A DNA stretch of 16,275 nucleotides from Magnetococcales bacterium (GCA_015228995.1 JADGCM010000025.1:1-16275), one strand, 5' to 3'; counted from the first letter of the stretch, positions 6,461 through 14,497 are shown. Notes: generated by a model not told the origin, from the sequence alone. Numbers and translations: made by a program.

Positions 6461-6562
6461 CCCCCTCACCCCCCAAACCCCCTCTCCCACAAGTGGAGAG
6501 GGGGAGCATGAAGCAGCCTCCTTACCCTCTCCCCCTGTGGGAGAGGGCGTAGGGTGAGGGGT
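6461..6562. repeat. C/G-rich palindromic intergenic repeat (REP/MITE-like)
   Basis: An extended palindrome of about 100 bp. Outer arms CCCCTCACCC (6462-6471) and GGGTGAGGGG (6552-6561) are exact reverse complements. Inside are two hairpins: CCCCCTCTCCCAC (6478-6490) with GTGGAGAGGGGG (6493-6504), one bulged base; and CCCTCTCCC (6525-6533) with GGGAGAGGG (6539-6547), perfect. This CCCTCACCC/CCCTCTCCC composition is typical of dispersed non-coding repeats seen in many proteobacterial genomes. It sits between the divergent rnfH and parA promoters. I see no target-site duplication that would define the ends. Confidence 0.75.
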
Positions 6563-6579
6563 GTAAAAACCGACACCAA

Positions 6580-6607
6580 TTGACAAAATACCGGGTCATG
6601 ATGTAAA
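6580..6607 (+). promoter_or_regulatory. Possible sigma70 promoter for the parA-isc run
   Basis: A perfect TTGACA (6580-6585) is followed after 16 bp by TGTAAA (6602-6607), a 4/6 match to the -10 box. The start site would be about 85 nt before the parA-like gene. The rest of the 297-bp gap between rnfH and this gene (6403-6699) holds the palindromic repeat and nothing else I can identify. Confidence 0.4.
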
Positions 6608-6699
6608 GGCGGTTTCTTTTAGCCATTAATCGCGTTATGCTAGGGTGGTTGGTGCCACTCAATATCAGCCATTCTATCTAAAAAGGGCATTGTGCGACC

Positions 6700-7530
6700 A
6701 TGAAAATCTTCGCTCTCTATAACATCAAAGGCGGTGTCGGCAAAACCACGATGTCCGTCAATCTCGCTTATCTCTCGGCGGCCAGCGGTGCTCGTACCCT
6801 GATCTGGGACCTAGACTCTCAAGGCAGTTCCAGCTTTTACTTCTGCGTCAAGCCTAAAGTCAAGGGCGGTAGTAAAAATTTGCTGTCGCACCACAATGAC
6901 ATCGATGACCACCTACGCATGACCGGATACCCCAACCTCGATCTGTTGCCATCTGATCTCTCCTACCGCAAGATGGATCAGCAGATTCACGATATGAATC
7001 ATCCATCACGAACCTTGAAACATTTGGTGCAGTCTGTCAGCGATGACTACGACCACATGTTTCTCGACTGCCCCCCAGGTTTGTCATTGGTAGCAGAGCA
7101 GGTCTTTCAACTCGCTGACGTTTTACTGGTACCGCTCATCCCAACGACGCTGTCGTTACGCGCCTACAACCAGTTGGTGCGTTTTCTGGTGGACCATCGC
7201 TCCAAAAAGCTGCGGGTTTTGCCATTCTTCACCCAGGTCAACTTAGAGAAACCGATTCACCGCGTCGTGACCCGTAACGTCCGCGAACAACACTCGGTCT
7301 TTTTGCAGCAGATGATCCCAGACTCAAATTTAATTGAGTCGATGGGCATCAAGCGGGCTCCTCTGCCCACCTACGCTCGCGAGTCGACCGAAGTAGCCGC
7401 TTTCGGCGCCTTGTGGCAAGAGATTCAGTCCCGCCTAAGCAACAAGACAGACAACAAGACAGATGGTAAGGCAGACAGAAAGGATAAGCCAGCAGATGAA
7501 CCGAGCAGCAAGAAGACTGCCAAAAAGTAG
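6700..7530 (+). CDS. ParA/MinD-family ATPase (orphan)
   Basis: A 276-residue deviant-Walker ATPase of the ParA/Soj class, which positions DNA or protein cargo by ATP-dependent dimerisation. KGGVGKTT (residues 10-17) has both the signature Lys10 and the Walker Lys15; the A' region is LIWDLDSQG (Asp37, Asp39) and Walker B is FLDCPPG. The last ~30 residues are a low-complexity Lys/Asp/Thr tail built from repeated NKTD/K-D-K units, possibly a DNA-binding or flexible tail. No parB, cheW-like or other usual partner is adjacent; instead iscS follows after 92 bp on the same strand. The ATG at 6700 lacks a strong ribosome-binding site. Fold assignment is secure, the cargo is unknown. Confidence 0.9.
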   Translation: MKIFALYNIKGGVGKTTMSVNLAYLSAASGARTLIWDLDSQGSSSFYFCVKPKVKGGSKNLLSHHNDIDDHLRMTGYPNLDLLPSDLSYRKMDQQIHDMNHPSRTLKHLVQSVSDDYDHMFLDCPPGLSLVAEQVFQLADVLLVPLIPTTLSLRAYNQLVRFLVDHRSKKLRVLPFFTQVNLEKPIHRVVTRNVREQHSVFLQQMIPDSNLIESMGIKRAPLPTYARESTEVAAFGALWQEIQSRLSNKTDNKTDGKADRKDKPADEPSSKKTAKK

Positions 7531-7622
7531 GGCTACCGTGTGATGGAACGATTGCGGCGTTGCTCTGGTCCAAGCTAGTGTCGGCGGGCTGTCATCTACA
7601 AAGTCTTGAGGAGTGGTAATCG

Positions 7623-8837
7623 ATGAAGTTACCGGTTTATATGGATTATCAAGCGACCACCCCGATGGATCCGCGGGTGTTGCAGCAGATGTTGCCTTGG
7701 TTTGTCGAGAAATTCGGCAACCCAGCTTCCCGTTCCCATGCCTACGGTTGGGAAGCGGAACAGGCGGTTGACCAAGCCCGCCAGCAAATCGCTACTTTGA
7801 TCGGCGCCGACCCACGCGAGATTGTCCTAACCTCCGGTGCTACCGAGTCGGATAATTTGGCAATCACCGGTGCAGCCCGATTCTACCGCAACAAGGGTGA
7901 CCATATCATTACCTTGGCCACGGAACATAAGGCGGTACTGGATAGCTGTCGCCATTTGGAAACAGACGAAGGATTCCGCGTCACTTGGCTGCCGGTACAA
8001 GAAAACGGTTTAGTCGATTTGCAGCGGTTGGCCGATGCCATCACCGACCAGACCATCCTAGTATCCATCATGGCGGCTAACAACGAGACTGGTGTCTTGC
8101 AGCCGCTGGCACAGATTGGTAATTTATGCCGATCACGTGGGGTGTTATTTCATTGCGATGCGGCCCAGGCGGTCGGTAAAATTCCCATTAATGTCGATCT
8201 CATCCACTGCGATTTGTTGTCTATTTCGGCCCATAAAGTCTATGGACCCAAAGGGGTGGGAGCCCTGTATGTGCGGCGCAAGCCGCGCGTGCGTCTCAAG
8301 CCTATCCTGCACGGGGGGGGACATGAGCGCGGTATGCGTTCAGGTACCCTGGCAACGCCGTTAGTGGTCGGTTTTGGTGCTGCGTGCGCATTGGCACAAC
8401 AAGAAATGGTCACCGAACAAGAACGGGTGTTGATGTTGCGTGAGCGGCTGCGTCACAGCATCATGAGCCAAATCACCCACGTCTATGTCAATGGCGATTT
8501 GGAGCAGCGTTTGGCCGGTAATCTCAACCTCTCCTTTGCCTATGTGGAAGGGGAGTCGATGATGATGGCCATTAAGGATGTGGCGGTATCGTCTGGTTCG
8601 GCTTGTACCTCGGCCTCTTTAGAGCCTTCTTATGTGCTCCGAGCCATGGGCGTCAACGAGGAAATGGCCCACACTTCCATCCGTTTTGGTTTAGGGCGCT
8701 TTACCACTGTGGAGGAGGTTGATTTTGTCAGCACCACGGTGGTGAAGGCCGTCAGTAAGCTGCGCGAGCTGTCGCCGCTGTGGGAAATGGTGCAGGAAGG
8801 CATTGATGTCAGCAGCATCCAATGGGATGCCCACTAA
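7623..8837 (+). CDS. iscS: Cysteine desulfurase IscS
   Basis: A 404-residue PLP enzyme that takes sulfur from L-cysteine to form a persulfide for Fe-S cluster assembly and thiolated tRNAs. It aligns throughout with E. coli-type IscS: DYQATTP at the N-terminus, TEHKAVLD, the PLP lysine Lys205 in SAHKVYGPKG, GGGHERGMRSGTL, and the catalytic Cys328 in SSGSACTSASLEPSYVL. The C-terminus LSPLWEMVQEGIDVSSIQWDAH keeps the IscU-binding end of group I enzymes. Start ATG at 7623 has GAGGAG about 9 nt upstream. iscU follows after 24 bp. The usual repressor gene iscR is not upstream; a ParA-type ATPase gene is there instead, and I found no clear IscR-type site in the 92-bp gap. Confidence 0.98.
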   Translation: MKLPVYMDYQATTPMDPRVLQQMLPWFVEKFGNPASRSHAYGWEAEQAVDQARQQIATLIGADPREIVLTSGATESDNLAITGAARFYRNKGDHIITLATEHKAVLDSCRHLETDEGFRVTWLPVQENGLVDLQRLADAITDQTILVSIMAANNETGVLQPLAQIGNLCRSRGVLFHCDAAQAVGKIPINVDLIHCDLLSISAHKVYGPKGVGALYVRRKPRVRLKPILHGGGHERGMRSGTLATPLVVGFGAACALAQQEMVTEQERVLMLRERLRHSIMSQITHVYVNGDLEQRLAGNLNLSFAYVEGESMMMAIKDVAVSSGSACTSASLEPSYVLRAMGVNEEMAHTSIRFGLGRFTTVEEVDFVSTTVVKAVSKLRELSPLWEMVQEGIDVSSIQWDAH

Positions 8838-8861
8838 CTGGTATGAAATGGAGTCATCAAG

Positions 8862-9260
8862 ATGTATAATGAGAAGGTGTTGGATCATTACGAAAATCCC
8901 CGCAACGTTGGTTCGCTCGACAAAAATGATGTCAACGTCGGTACTGGCATGGTCGGGGCCCCCGCTTGCGGCGATGTAATGAAACTACAGATCCTGGTCA
9001 ACGATCACGGGGTCATCACCGATGCCAAGTTTAAGACTTTTGGTTGTGGTTCGGCAATTGCGTCCTCCTCATTGGTGACCGAATGGATCAAGGGACGGAC
9101 CATTGATGAGGCACTGGCGATCAAAAACAGCGCTGTTGCCGAAGAACTGGCCCTACCGCCCGTTAAAATTCATTGCTCGGTCTTGGCAGAGGATGCCATC
9201 AAGTCAGCCGTGCAAAATTATCGTTCTAAACAGCAACAGTCTGTCTCCAAGGAGTCCTAG
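8862..9260 (+). CDS. iscU: Fe-S cluster assembly scaffold IscU
   Basis: A 132-residue scaffold on which IscS sulfur and iron build a [2Fe-2S] cluster. The three cluster cysteines appear in GAPACGDV (about residue 36), FGCGSAIASSS (about 62) and KIHCSVLAED (about 105), with the conserved Asp after the first Cys. LPPVKIHCS is the HscA-recognition loop, so this IscU should need an HscA chaperone even though no hscA is seen in this window. A hydrophilic Gln/Ser/Lys tail extends slightly past the E. coli length. It lies 24 bp after iscS and 5 bp before iscA, so it is surely cotranscribed. Confidence 0.98.
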   Translation: MYNEKVLDHYENPRNVGSLDKNDVNVGTGMVGAPACGDVMKLQILVNDHGVITDAKFKTFGCGSAIASSSLVTEWIKGRTIDEALAIKNSAVAEELALPPVKIHCSVLAEDAIKSAVQNYRSKQQQSVSKES

Positions 9261-9265
9261 CTATT

Positions 9266-9616
9266 ATGAACACGGAAACGACAACAGCACCGGGCATCAC
9301 CATGACCGAATCAGCTGCCGAACAGGCCAAACAGATGTTGGCCAAACGCGGCACTCCAGATGCGGCCGTACGTATTGGCGTCAGCAGCAGCGGTTGTTCC
9401 GGGTTTTCTTATCGTCTCGAATATGCCGACCAGTTGGCAGAGGATGATCAGGTATTCGAAAGTCATGGGGTACGGGTTGCGGTCGACAGCAAGTCGTTGT
9501 TGGCCATGCAAGGCACCTGTATTGATTTCGAAAAGCAAGCCTTTAAGTCGGGTTTTAAGTTCATCAATCCGCGTGAGAAAGCACGTTGCGGTTGTGGCGA
9601 ATCCTTCTCGGTCTAA
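9266..9616 (+). CDS. iscA: Iron-sulfur cluster assembly protein IscA
   Basis: A 116-residue A-type Fe-S carrier, which takes clusters from the scaffold to [4Fe-4S] targets. The three family cysteines are in SSSGCSGFSY (about residue 44) and ARCGCGESFSV at the C-terminus (about 109 and 111). The N-terminus is about ten residues longer than E. coli IscA (Thr-rich, no defined feature). AAG GAG just upstream of the iscU stop is a plausible ribosome-binding site for the ATG at 9266. The C-terminal coding region overlaps the likely hscB start. ErpA or SufA would look similar, but position in the isc run supports IscA. Confidence 0.95.
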   Translation: MNTETTTAPGITMTESAAEQAKQMLAKRGTPDAAVRIGVSSSGCSGFSYRLEYADQLAEDDQVFESHGVRVAVDSKSLLAMQGTCIDFEKQAFKSGFKFINPREKARCGCGESFSV

Positions 9617-10163
9617 CTTTTTTGCCCAGTTCGATTTGCCGGTAGCTTTTGCCATTGATGTCGGGGTATTGGAGCAGCGCTATCGCGCCCAGCAACAACA
9701 TTGGCATCCGGATCGTTTTGCGACAGCGTCCGCAACAGAACAAGAGCACTCTTTGCAACAAACGACGCTGGTCAATGAGGCCTGGCAGACGCTGCGTGAT
9801 CCTCTGTCACGTGCTACCTACCTGTTGCAATGGATCGGTTACCAACCTACCCCCGAAGAGTCTGGTGATCACGATACCGACTTTCTAATGCAGGTCATGG
9901 CTGAACGTGAAGCACTGGAGGAGATTGATGTCACTGCTGGCAGTGCCTTGTCGCAATTAGAGGCATTAAGACAGCAGATGGAACAGGAAATAGCCCATGC
10001 CTTCTCAGAGATAGCGGCCCTGTTTGCAGGGATACAGGAATTTAATCCCGCTGATCGACAGCGCTGGCAGCGTGTATCACAGCTGATTGACCAGCAGCGC
10101 TATCGGCAGCGCTTCCTGGAACAGGTGGATCAAATCGAAGAGCAGCAGCTCTATGGCCGATGA
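9594..10163 (+). CDS. hscB: Fe-S assembly co-chaperone HscB (J-domain protein)
   Basis: A 189-residue J-domain co-chaperone that delivers IscU to the Hsp70 HscA and stimulates its ATPase. The J-domain carries HPDRF with the invariant His38-Pro39-Asp40, and QQTTLVNEAWQTLRDPLSRATYLL matches the HscB core; residues 95-185 form the C-terminal helical domain that binds IscU (FLMQVMAEREALEEID is the typical start). The frame runs further upstream, but family alignment and length favour GTG at 9594, so the gene overlaps the end of iscA by 23 nt. The next gene on this strand starts inside the hscB stop region, yet is not hscA. Identity is firm; the exact start is less certain. Confidence 0.93.
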   Translation: MANPSRSNFFAQFDLPVAFAIDVGVLEQRYRAQQQHWHPDRFATASATEQEHSLQQTTLVNEAWQTLRDPLSRATYLLQWIGYQPTPEESGDHDTDFLMQVMAEREALEEIDVTAGSALSQLEALRQQMEQEIAHAFSEIAALFAGIQEFNPADRQRWQRVSQLIDQQRYRQRFLEQVDQIEEQQLYGR

Positions 10164-11880
10164 TTACGCTGCCTCGGTAACCACCAGGGGTCGCTTAGCG
10201 GTCAACGGCAGCATCGTCGGGGTGATTGAGCAGACAAGGGATCGTGACTGGTTTGCCGTCACCCTGGCAGCTGGTTGGCGTTATTACATCACATTGCAGG
10301 GGCAAGATACCAATCAGGGTACGTTGGCTGATCCGGCGTTGCGGCTTCTGGACGCCAGCGGCTCTGAGGTGGCCTACGATAACGATCTCGGTATCGGCCT
10401 AGAATCAGCACTCTTTTTCACCCCACCGCTGTCTGGCAATTATTATTTATCCGCTGAAGGGGCCGATCGCTGGGCGACAGGGAGCTACCGGCTCACGATC
10501 AATCGGGATGGCGCCGACGACTACCCGGCCTCAACCCTGACCAGCTCGCGCCTAACCGTCGGCAGCAGCCTCAACGGCCTGTTAGAGGTAGCCGGTGACC
10601 ACGATTGGTGTGCTGTGACGCTGGTGGCCGGTCATAACTACCAGATCAACTTGGTAGGGGTCGCTGTGGGCGCGATGTCCGCCGTGGAAGACCCAGCGCT
10701 GCGTCTCATGGATGATGCGGGAACCACCCTTCAGTACAATGACGACATTGATACCAGCTTCAATGCTGGTATCACTTATCGGGCCAGCAGGAGCGGTACC
10801 TATTACCTATCAGCCGAGGGTTTCAACGATGAAACGGGCGGTTGGCGGCTAACGGTTACGGTGGCGGATACCGTAGCCCCATCGGTACCGACCGGACTCG
10901 ACCTAGCCAGTGCCGACGACAGCGGCCTGTCCAACAGCGACAATATCACCGCTGCTACCCGTGGCCTGACTCTCAGTGGTGGTAGTGGCGAGACAGGCGC
11001 CCGTGTCTTAGTGTTTGACGACAACAACAACGATGGTGTGATGAATGGCGATGAGCCGCTTGCCACCATCGAAGTCACCGCCACTGCGTGGCAAACCGAT
11101 CTGCAACTGACAACCGGCACGCATCGTGTCAGCGCGATACAAGTCGATGCGGCTGGTAATCGCAGCAAGGCGGCAACAGCCCTGCTGCTGACCATTGATA
11201 CCACCGCACCAGCACCATTGACAGTGCTTGATTTAGCCGCTGCCGACGACAAGGGCTTTTCCAACAGCGACAACATCACCTCACAAACGGCAGCACTCAG
11301 TTTGAGCAGCGGTAGCGCCGAGAATGGCGCCCTGGTCACCCTGTTTACAGATCGTAACAACAGTGCCACATTGGACAACGGAGAGAAACTTGGCACGGCA
11401 GCTGTCGTCAGCAACCGCTGGAATGTTGATGCCATGCTAGCACATGGTAACCATCTCATCCGGGCGCTAGCAAGCGACCGCGCCGGTAATGTTGGCCCTG
11501 TATCACCGCCACTGACCGTCACAATCATTGAGGCGGGGCGCAATAATACGTTAGCAACAGCAACTAAAAAAGGTCAACTAGGCGGCACAGCCCTATCTAT
11601 TGAGGATTTTATTGGCACAGATGACAGCAATGACTATTACCAGTTTCAATTAGCCGCCGGTACCACCCTGACAGCGACCCTGGATCACCTGACCGCCAAC
11701 GCCAATCTGCAACTTCTAAACACCAAAGGGGCACTGCTTGATCGCGGGGAAAACAGCGGTGCTAGAGCTGAGAGTATCCGTTACAGTAACAACTCCTTGG
11801 CGACTACCACTTGTTACTTGCGCGTTTACCCAGCTATCGCTGGTGCCAACACCGGCTATCAGCTGAGTATGCAGGGCTAA
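10153..11880 (+). CDS. Large PPC/Ig-like domain protein, probably extracellular
   Basis: A 575-residue beta-rich protein. From the ATG at 10153: PPC-type (bacterial pre-peptidase C-terminal) domain about 2-118, with RDRDWFAVTLAAG and GNYYLSAEG; a second PPC domain about 120-238 (GDHDWCAVTLVAG, GTYYLSAEG); two Ig-like repeats about 240-350 and 352-460, each starting with APxxxxxLDLAxADD and S-N-S-D-N-I-T; and a third PPC-like domain about 462-575 (DYYQFQLAAGTTL). Residues 289-301 (DDNNNDGVMNGDE) resemble a calcium-binding DxNxDGxxxxxE loop; the second repeat has a degraded copy. There is no catalytic domain and no signal peptide. The start overlaps the hscB stop by 11 nt. Likely an adhesin or secreted surface protein exported without a Sec signal; that is inference. 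Confidence 0.8.
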   Translation: MADDYAASVTTRGRLAVNGSIVGVIEQTRDRDWFAVTLAAGWRYYITLQGQDTNQGTLADPALRLLDASGSEVAYDNDLGIGLESALFFTPPLSGNYYLSAEGADRWATGSYRLTINRDGADDYPASTLTSSRLTVGSSLNGLLEVAGDHDWCAVTLVAGHNYQINLVGVAVGAMSAVEDPALRLMDDAGTTLQYNDDIDTSFNAGITYRASRSGTYYLSAEGFNDETGGWRLTVTVADTVAPSVPTGLDLASADDSGLSNSDNITAATRGLTLSGGSGETGARVLVFDDNNNDGVMNGDEPLATIEVTATAWQTDLQLTTGTHRVSAIQVDAAGNRSKAATALLLTIDTTAPAPLTVLDLAAADDKGFSNSDNITSQTAALSLSSGSAENGALVTLFTDRNNSATLDNGEKLGTAAVVSNRWNVDAMLAHGNHLIRALASDRAGNVGPVSPPLTVTIIEAGRNNTLATATKKGQLGGTALSIEDFIGTDDSNDYYQFQLAAGTTLTATLDHLTANANLQLLNTKGALLDRGENSGARAESIRYSNNSLATTTCYLRVYPAIAGANTGYQLSMQG

Positions 11881-11882
11881 AA

Positions 11883-13034
11883 CTAAAACATACGCATACG
11901 CAACAGACCGCCGCTACCGCTACCAGTGCGGCTATCCGTGGCACGCTCGCCAGTAATCACTGCCTGGCCAACGGTCACAGCACCGTCTATCATCTCCGTA
12001 TAACGCTGATCACTGATTCCCAAGGTTACCGGCACCGCTCGCAACTGGTCATTCTCCAGCAGATAAACAACACCACTTGCCCCATCACGTTTGCGCGGCC
12101 GTTTGTCAGTTGCTCCTAACTCCGCTGTTACTGGCTGATAACGCAGGGCCGCATTAGGCAACAGCACCACGTCACGTTTTTCGGCCACCACCAACGATAC
12201 ATAGGCGGTCATACCGGGCATCAGCAACTGTTCCGGGTTATCGACCGCAATCACGACGTCATAAGTCACCACATTTTGCTGCACCGTTGAATTCAGCCGA
12301 ATCTGGCGCACGACCCCTTTGAAAGACTGATCAGGCCAAGCATCCACCGTAAAAGCAGCCGCCTGTCCAACTTTGATACGACCGATATCGGCCTCGGCAA
12401 AATTGGCATCGATCTGCATCCGGGACAGGTCTTGGGCAATACGTATCAAGGTGGGGGTTTGAAAACTGGCGGCTACCGTTTGCCCGACATCCACCATGCG
12501 ATCAATCACCACCCCCGTCACCGGTGAACGAATAACGCTATTTTTTAGGTTGATTTGGTCTTTGTCAGCCTGGGCCTGGGCCAATTCCAGTTGCGCTACG
12601 GCGGCTCGATAGGCCTGTATCGTCTGGTCCAGCTCCTGACGTGAAATATAGTCCTGAGCAAACAACGCCTGTGACCGGTGTTGATTGGCACGGGAGAGTT
12701 CGAGTGAGGCTTGGGCGCTCTTTAATGAAGCCAGGCTTTGGCGGGCCTGGGCACGCAACAAGGCGTCATCTAATTCAAGCAGTTTATCCCCAGGGGCCAC
12801 CTTGGCGTTAAAATCGGCATAAATGGTCCGCACCGTCCCCGATACCTGGGTCCCCACATTGACGACACTCACCGGATTCAAGCTACCGTTCGCCGAGACA
12901 CTACGCACCACATCGCCCCGACGTAGCGTCTCGCTCTGATAACGAGGTGGCGTTGGCGGGTTGACAGACCATTGCTGCCAACCGATATATCCTGCGCCCA
13001 ACAGCAACAATAGCCACAACAACGGTCGTATCAT
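11883..13034 (-). CDS. MacA-like periplasmic adaptor (membrane fusion protein)
   Basis: A 383-residue HlyD/RND-type periplasmic adaptor, linking an inner-membrane pump to a TolC-type channel. An N-terminal anchor spans about residues 4-22 (LLWLLLLLGAGYIGW). Then follow the lipoyl half-motifs around 55-90 (VSVVNVGTQVSGTVRTI, GDKLLELDD) and 165-190 (NSVIRSPVTGVVIDRMVDVG), a Gln/Ala-rich coiled-coil hairpin between them (about 90-160), a beta-barrel domain, and a membrane-proximal domain ending in Gly/Ser and RMRMF. This arrangement is most like MacA, which works with the ABC pump MacB. The ATG overlaps the upstream stop by 4 nt (ATGA). No macB or other pump gene follows; instead the end lies 2 bp from the convergent PPC gene. 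Confidence 0.9.
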   Translation of the reverse strand: MIRPLLWLLLLLGAGYIGWQQWSVNPPTPPRYQSETLRRGDVVRSVSANGSLNPVSVVNVGTQVSGTVRTIYADFNAKVAPGDKLLELDDALLRAQARQSLASLKSAQASLELSRANQHRSQALFAQDYISRQELDQTIQAYRAAVAQLELAQAQADKDQINLKNSVIRSPVTGVVIDRMVDVGQTVAASFQTPTLIRIAQDLSRMQIDANFAEADIGRIKVGQAAAFTVDAWPDQSFKGVVRQIRLNSTVQQNVVTYDVVIAVDNPEQLLMPGMTAYVSLVVAEKRDVVLLPNAALRYQPVTAELGATDKRPRKRDGASGVVYLLENDQLRAVPVTLGISDQRYTEMIDGAVTVGQAVITGERATDSRTGSGSGGLLRMRMF

Positions 13035-14356
13035 GGCCGCTCCAATCGCCCCACAGCACGGGCCAACGTCACGCGTGCCATGCGCCAGTCGTAGGTGGCC
13101 TGGACCGATTGTTGTTGAGCACTGGCCAAGGTATTCTGAGCGTTTAATAGTTCCAATATTTGACCGGCCCCGGCGCGATAGCGCCCCTCAGCAACTTGCA
13201 AGGACTGTTGCGCCTGTTGCCGCAATTCCTGACTTGCTGATACCGCCTGGGTAGCGCTTCTGAGCTGATGCCACGCTTGCCATACCTCCAGGGCTATCTG
13301 CTGTTGTAGATTTTGTAGCCGGATCTGTTGCGTCTCCTGTTGAATCATAGCATGGCGGCTACGATGCGTCGGAGCAAAGCCGGAAAAAATAGGCACGCTT
13401 ACCGCCACTCCAACGCTGTTGCTGAGGGTACGGCTGCTGCCACTTTCTTGCCGCTCGCCACTCAAGTTGAGAGAAACCGTCGGCCAATCGGCGCTGTGTG
13501 CGACATCAACAGCCATTTGAGCCGCCCGATAGTTGGCCTCAGCAGCGGCCAGATCGGGGCGTTGTCGCCGTGCTTGCTCAATTAACTCCTCGACAGCACC
13601 TGCCAGCGCCTCAGCCGACCGTAATGGATCATCGGCTTGATCATTGGGTACCACCAGTTCAAACGGGATGGTGACTGGCAATCCCATTAATGTTGCCAGT
13701 TGACCACGAGACTGCTGCCAATCTCCTTCGGCACGAATGCGGTTGAGCTGAGCCTGCGCTTGGGCGGCGCGAGCTTGCAGCAAATCAGCCAAGACGCCAC
13801 TACCGACCTGATGGCGCAACTGGGCTGCCTGCACCGCCCGCTGACTCACCTGTTCGGCCTCTTGGGTCGAGACAATCAGGGCCTGACGCGACAGCACCTG
13901 GTAGTAGTTTTGCACCGCCGCATACAATAGCTGCTGTACCGTGGCTAGGTGACTAAACTGGAGGGCCTCTAACAGCTGCTGTGCCTGATCAAGCGTCGCT
14001 TGACGATTGCCAAAGTCATACAACAGATAGGTTATACTGAGACCGACGCTGTTTTGTTGGTAAGGGTACGGACGCGTTAAGGCCGTGCGACTGGCCGTAC
14101 CATCGTAGCGACTCCAACCCGCCTGAGCAGCAATCGTTGGTAAAAATGGGGCCATGGCTACCCCCACCAGTTCCGACTGGCCCCGTACACTGGCCCAGGC
14201 TTCACGGCTACCCGCATCGTTACACAGGGCACGGTCTATCACCTGCGTCAATGATAGCGGCTGCGACGGCGGCGACGGCGGCGGTTCACACGCCGTGGAC
14301 GACCCGACCCCAACCACTAGCAGCAATCCCAATAACCCGTTGCTAACGCGCTTCAC
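13031..14356 (-). CDS. TolC-family outer-membrane efflux protein
   Basis: A TolC-like outer-membrane channel of 441 residues from the GTG at 14356, which has a G-rich ribosome-binding stretch a few bases upstream and gives an ordinary signal peptide (KRVSNGLLGLLLVVGVG). An ATG at 14452 would add 32 residues without a good ribosome-binding site. Cleavage near SSTA-C is possible; the Cys could suggest a lipoprotein, but the box is not canonical. Two structural repeats are visible, each with long Gln/Ala-rich helices (LAAAEANYRAAQMAVDVA; ARAAQAQAQLNRI) and beta segments such as VGLSITYLLYDFGNR and VGVAVSVPIFSGF. A family-typical AVGRL ends the protein. It overlaps the adaptor gene by 4 nt, forming a two-gene operon. 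Confidence 0.9.
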   Translation of the reverse strand: MKRVSNGLLGLLLVVGVGSSTACEPPPSPPSQPLSLTQVIDRALCNDAGSREAWASVRGQSELVGVAMAPFLPTIAAQAGWSRYDGTASRTALTRPYPYQQNSVGLSITYLLYDFGNRQATLDQAQQLLEALQFSHLATVQQLLYAAVQNYYQVLSRQALIVSTQEAEQVSQRAVQAAQLRHQVGSGVLADLLQARAAQAQAQLNRIRAEGDWQQSRGQLATLMGLPVTIPFELVVPNDQADDPLRSAEALAGAVEELIEQARRQRPDLAAAEANYRAAQMAVDVAHSADWPTVSLNLSGERQESGSSRTLSNSVGVAVSVPIFSGFAPTHRSRHAMIQQETQQIRLQNLQQQIALEVWQAWHQLRSATQAVSASQELRQQAQQSLQVAEGRYRAGAGQILELLNAQNTLASAQQQSVQATYDWRMARVTLARAVGRLERP

Positions 14357-14497
14357 AGTGACCCCCCGTGCTTGATCATACGCCCCCGGGAGGGCTGCTG
14401 CAAGGAGAGACCTTGGCGCGCCAACACCAACCACTAAAATGATTGCATTCATCCTGCCCCCCGGTTACAATGGCCCAGTGAAGCCAATTTACGGGAT

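Noticed and set aside
7531..7622. IscR-binding site or small RNA upstream of iscS
   Set aside because: I could not find an IscR-type palindrome or a terminator-like hairpin in these 92 bp.
9360..9593. Longer N-terminus for hscB, in the same frame from 9360
   Set aside because: It would overlap almost all of iscA, and the HscB family starts just before FFAQFDLP; GTG 9594 fits the family length.
10803..11543. 246-aa open frame on the - strand, opposite the PPC gene
   Set aside because: It is the mirror of a repetitive Ser/Ala-coded gene; its product is a low-complexity Ser/Val/Leu string with no domain, and the + strand frame has clear PPC and Ig-like domains.
14357..14452. N-terminal extension of the TolC-family protein from ATG 14452
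   Set aside because: The extension would put extra sequence before an ordinary signal peptide and lacks a well-spaced ribosome-binding site; GTG 14356 is preferred, though not certain.
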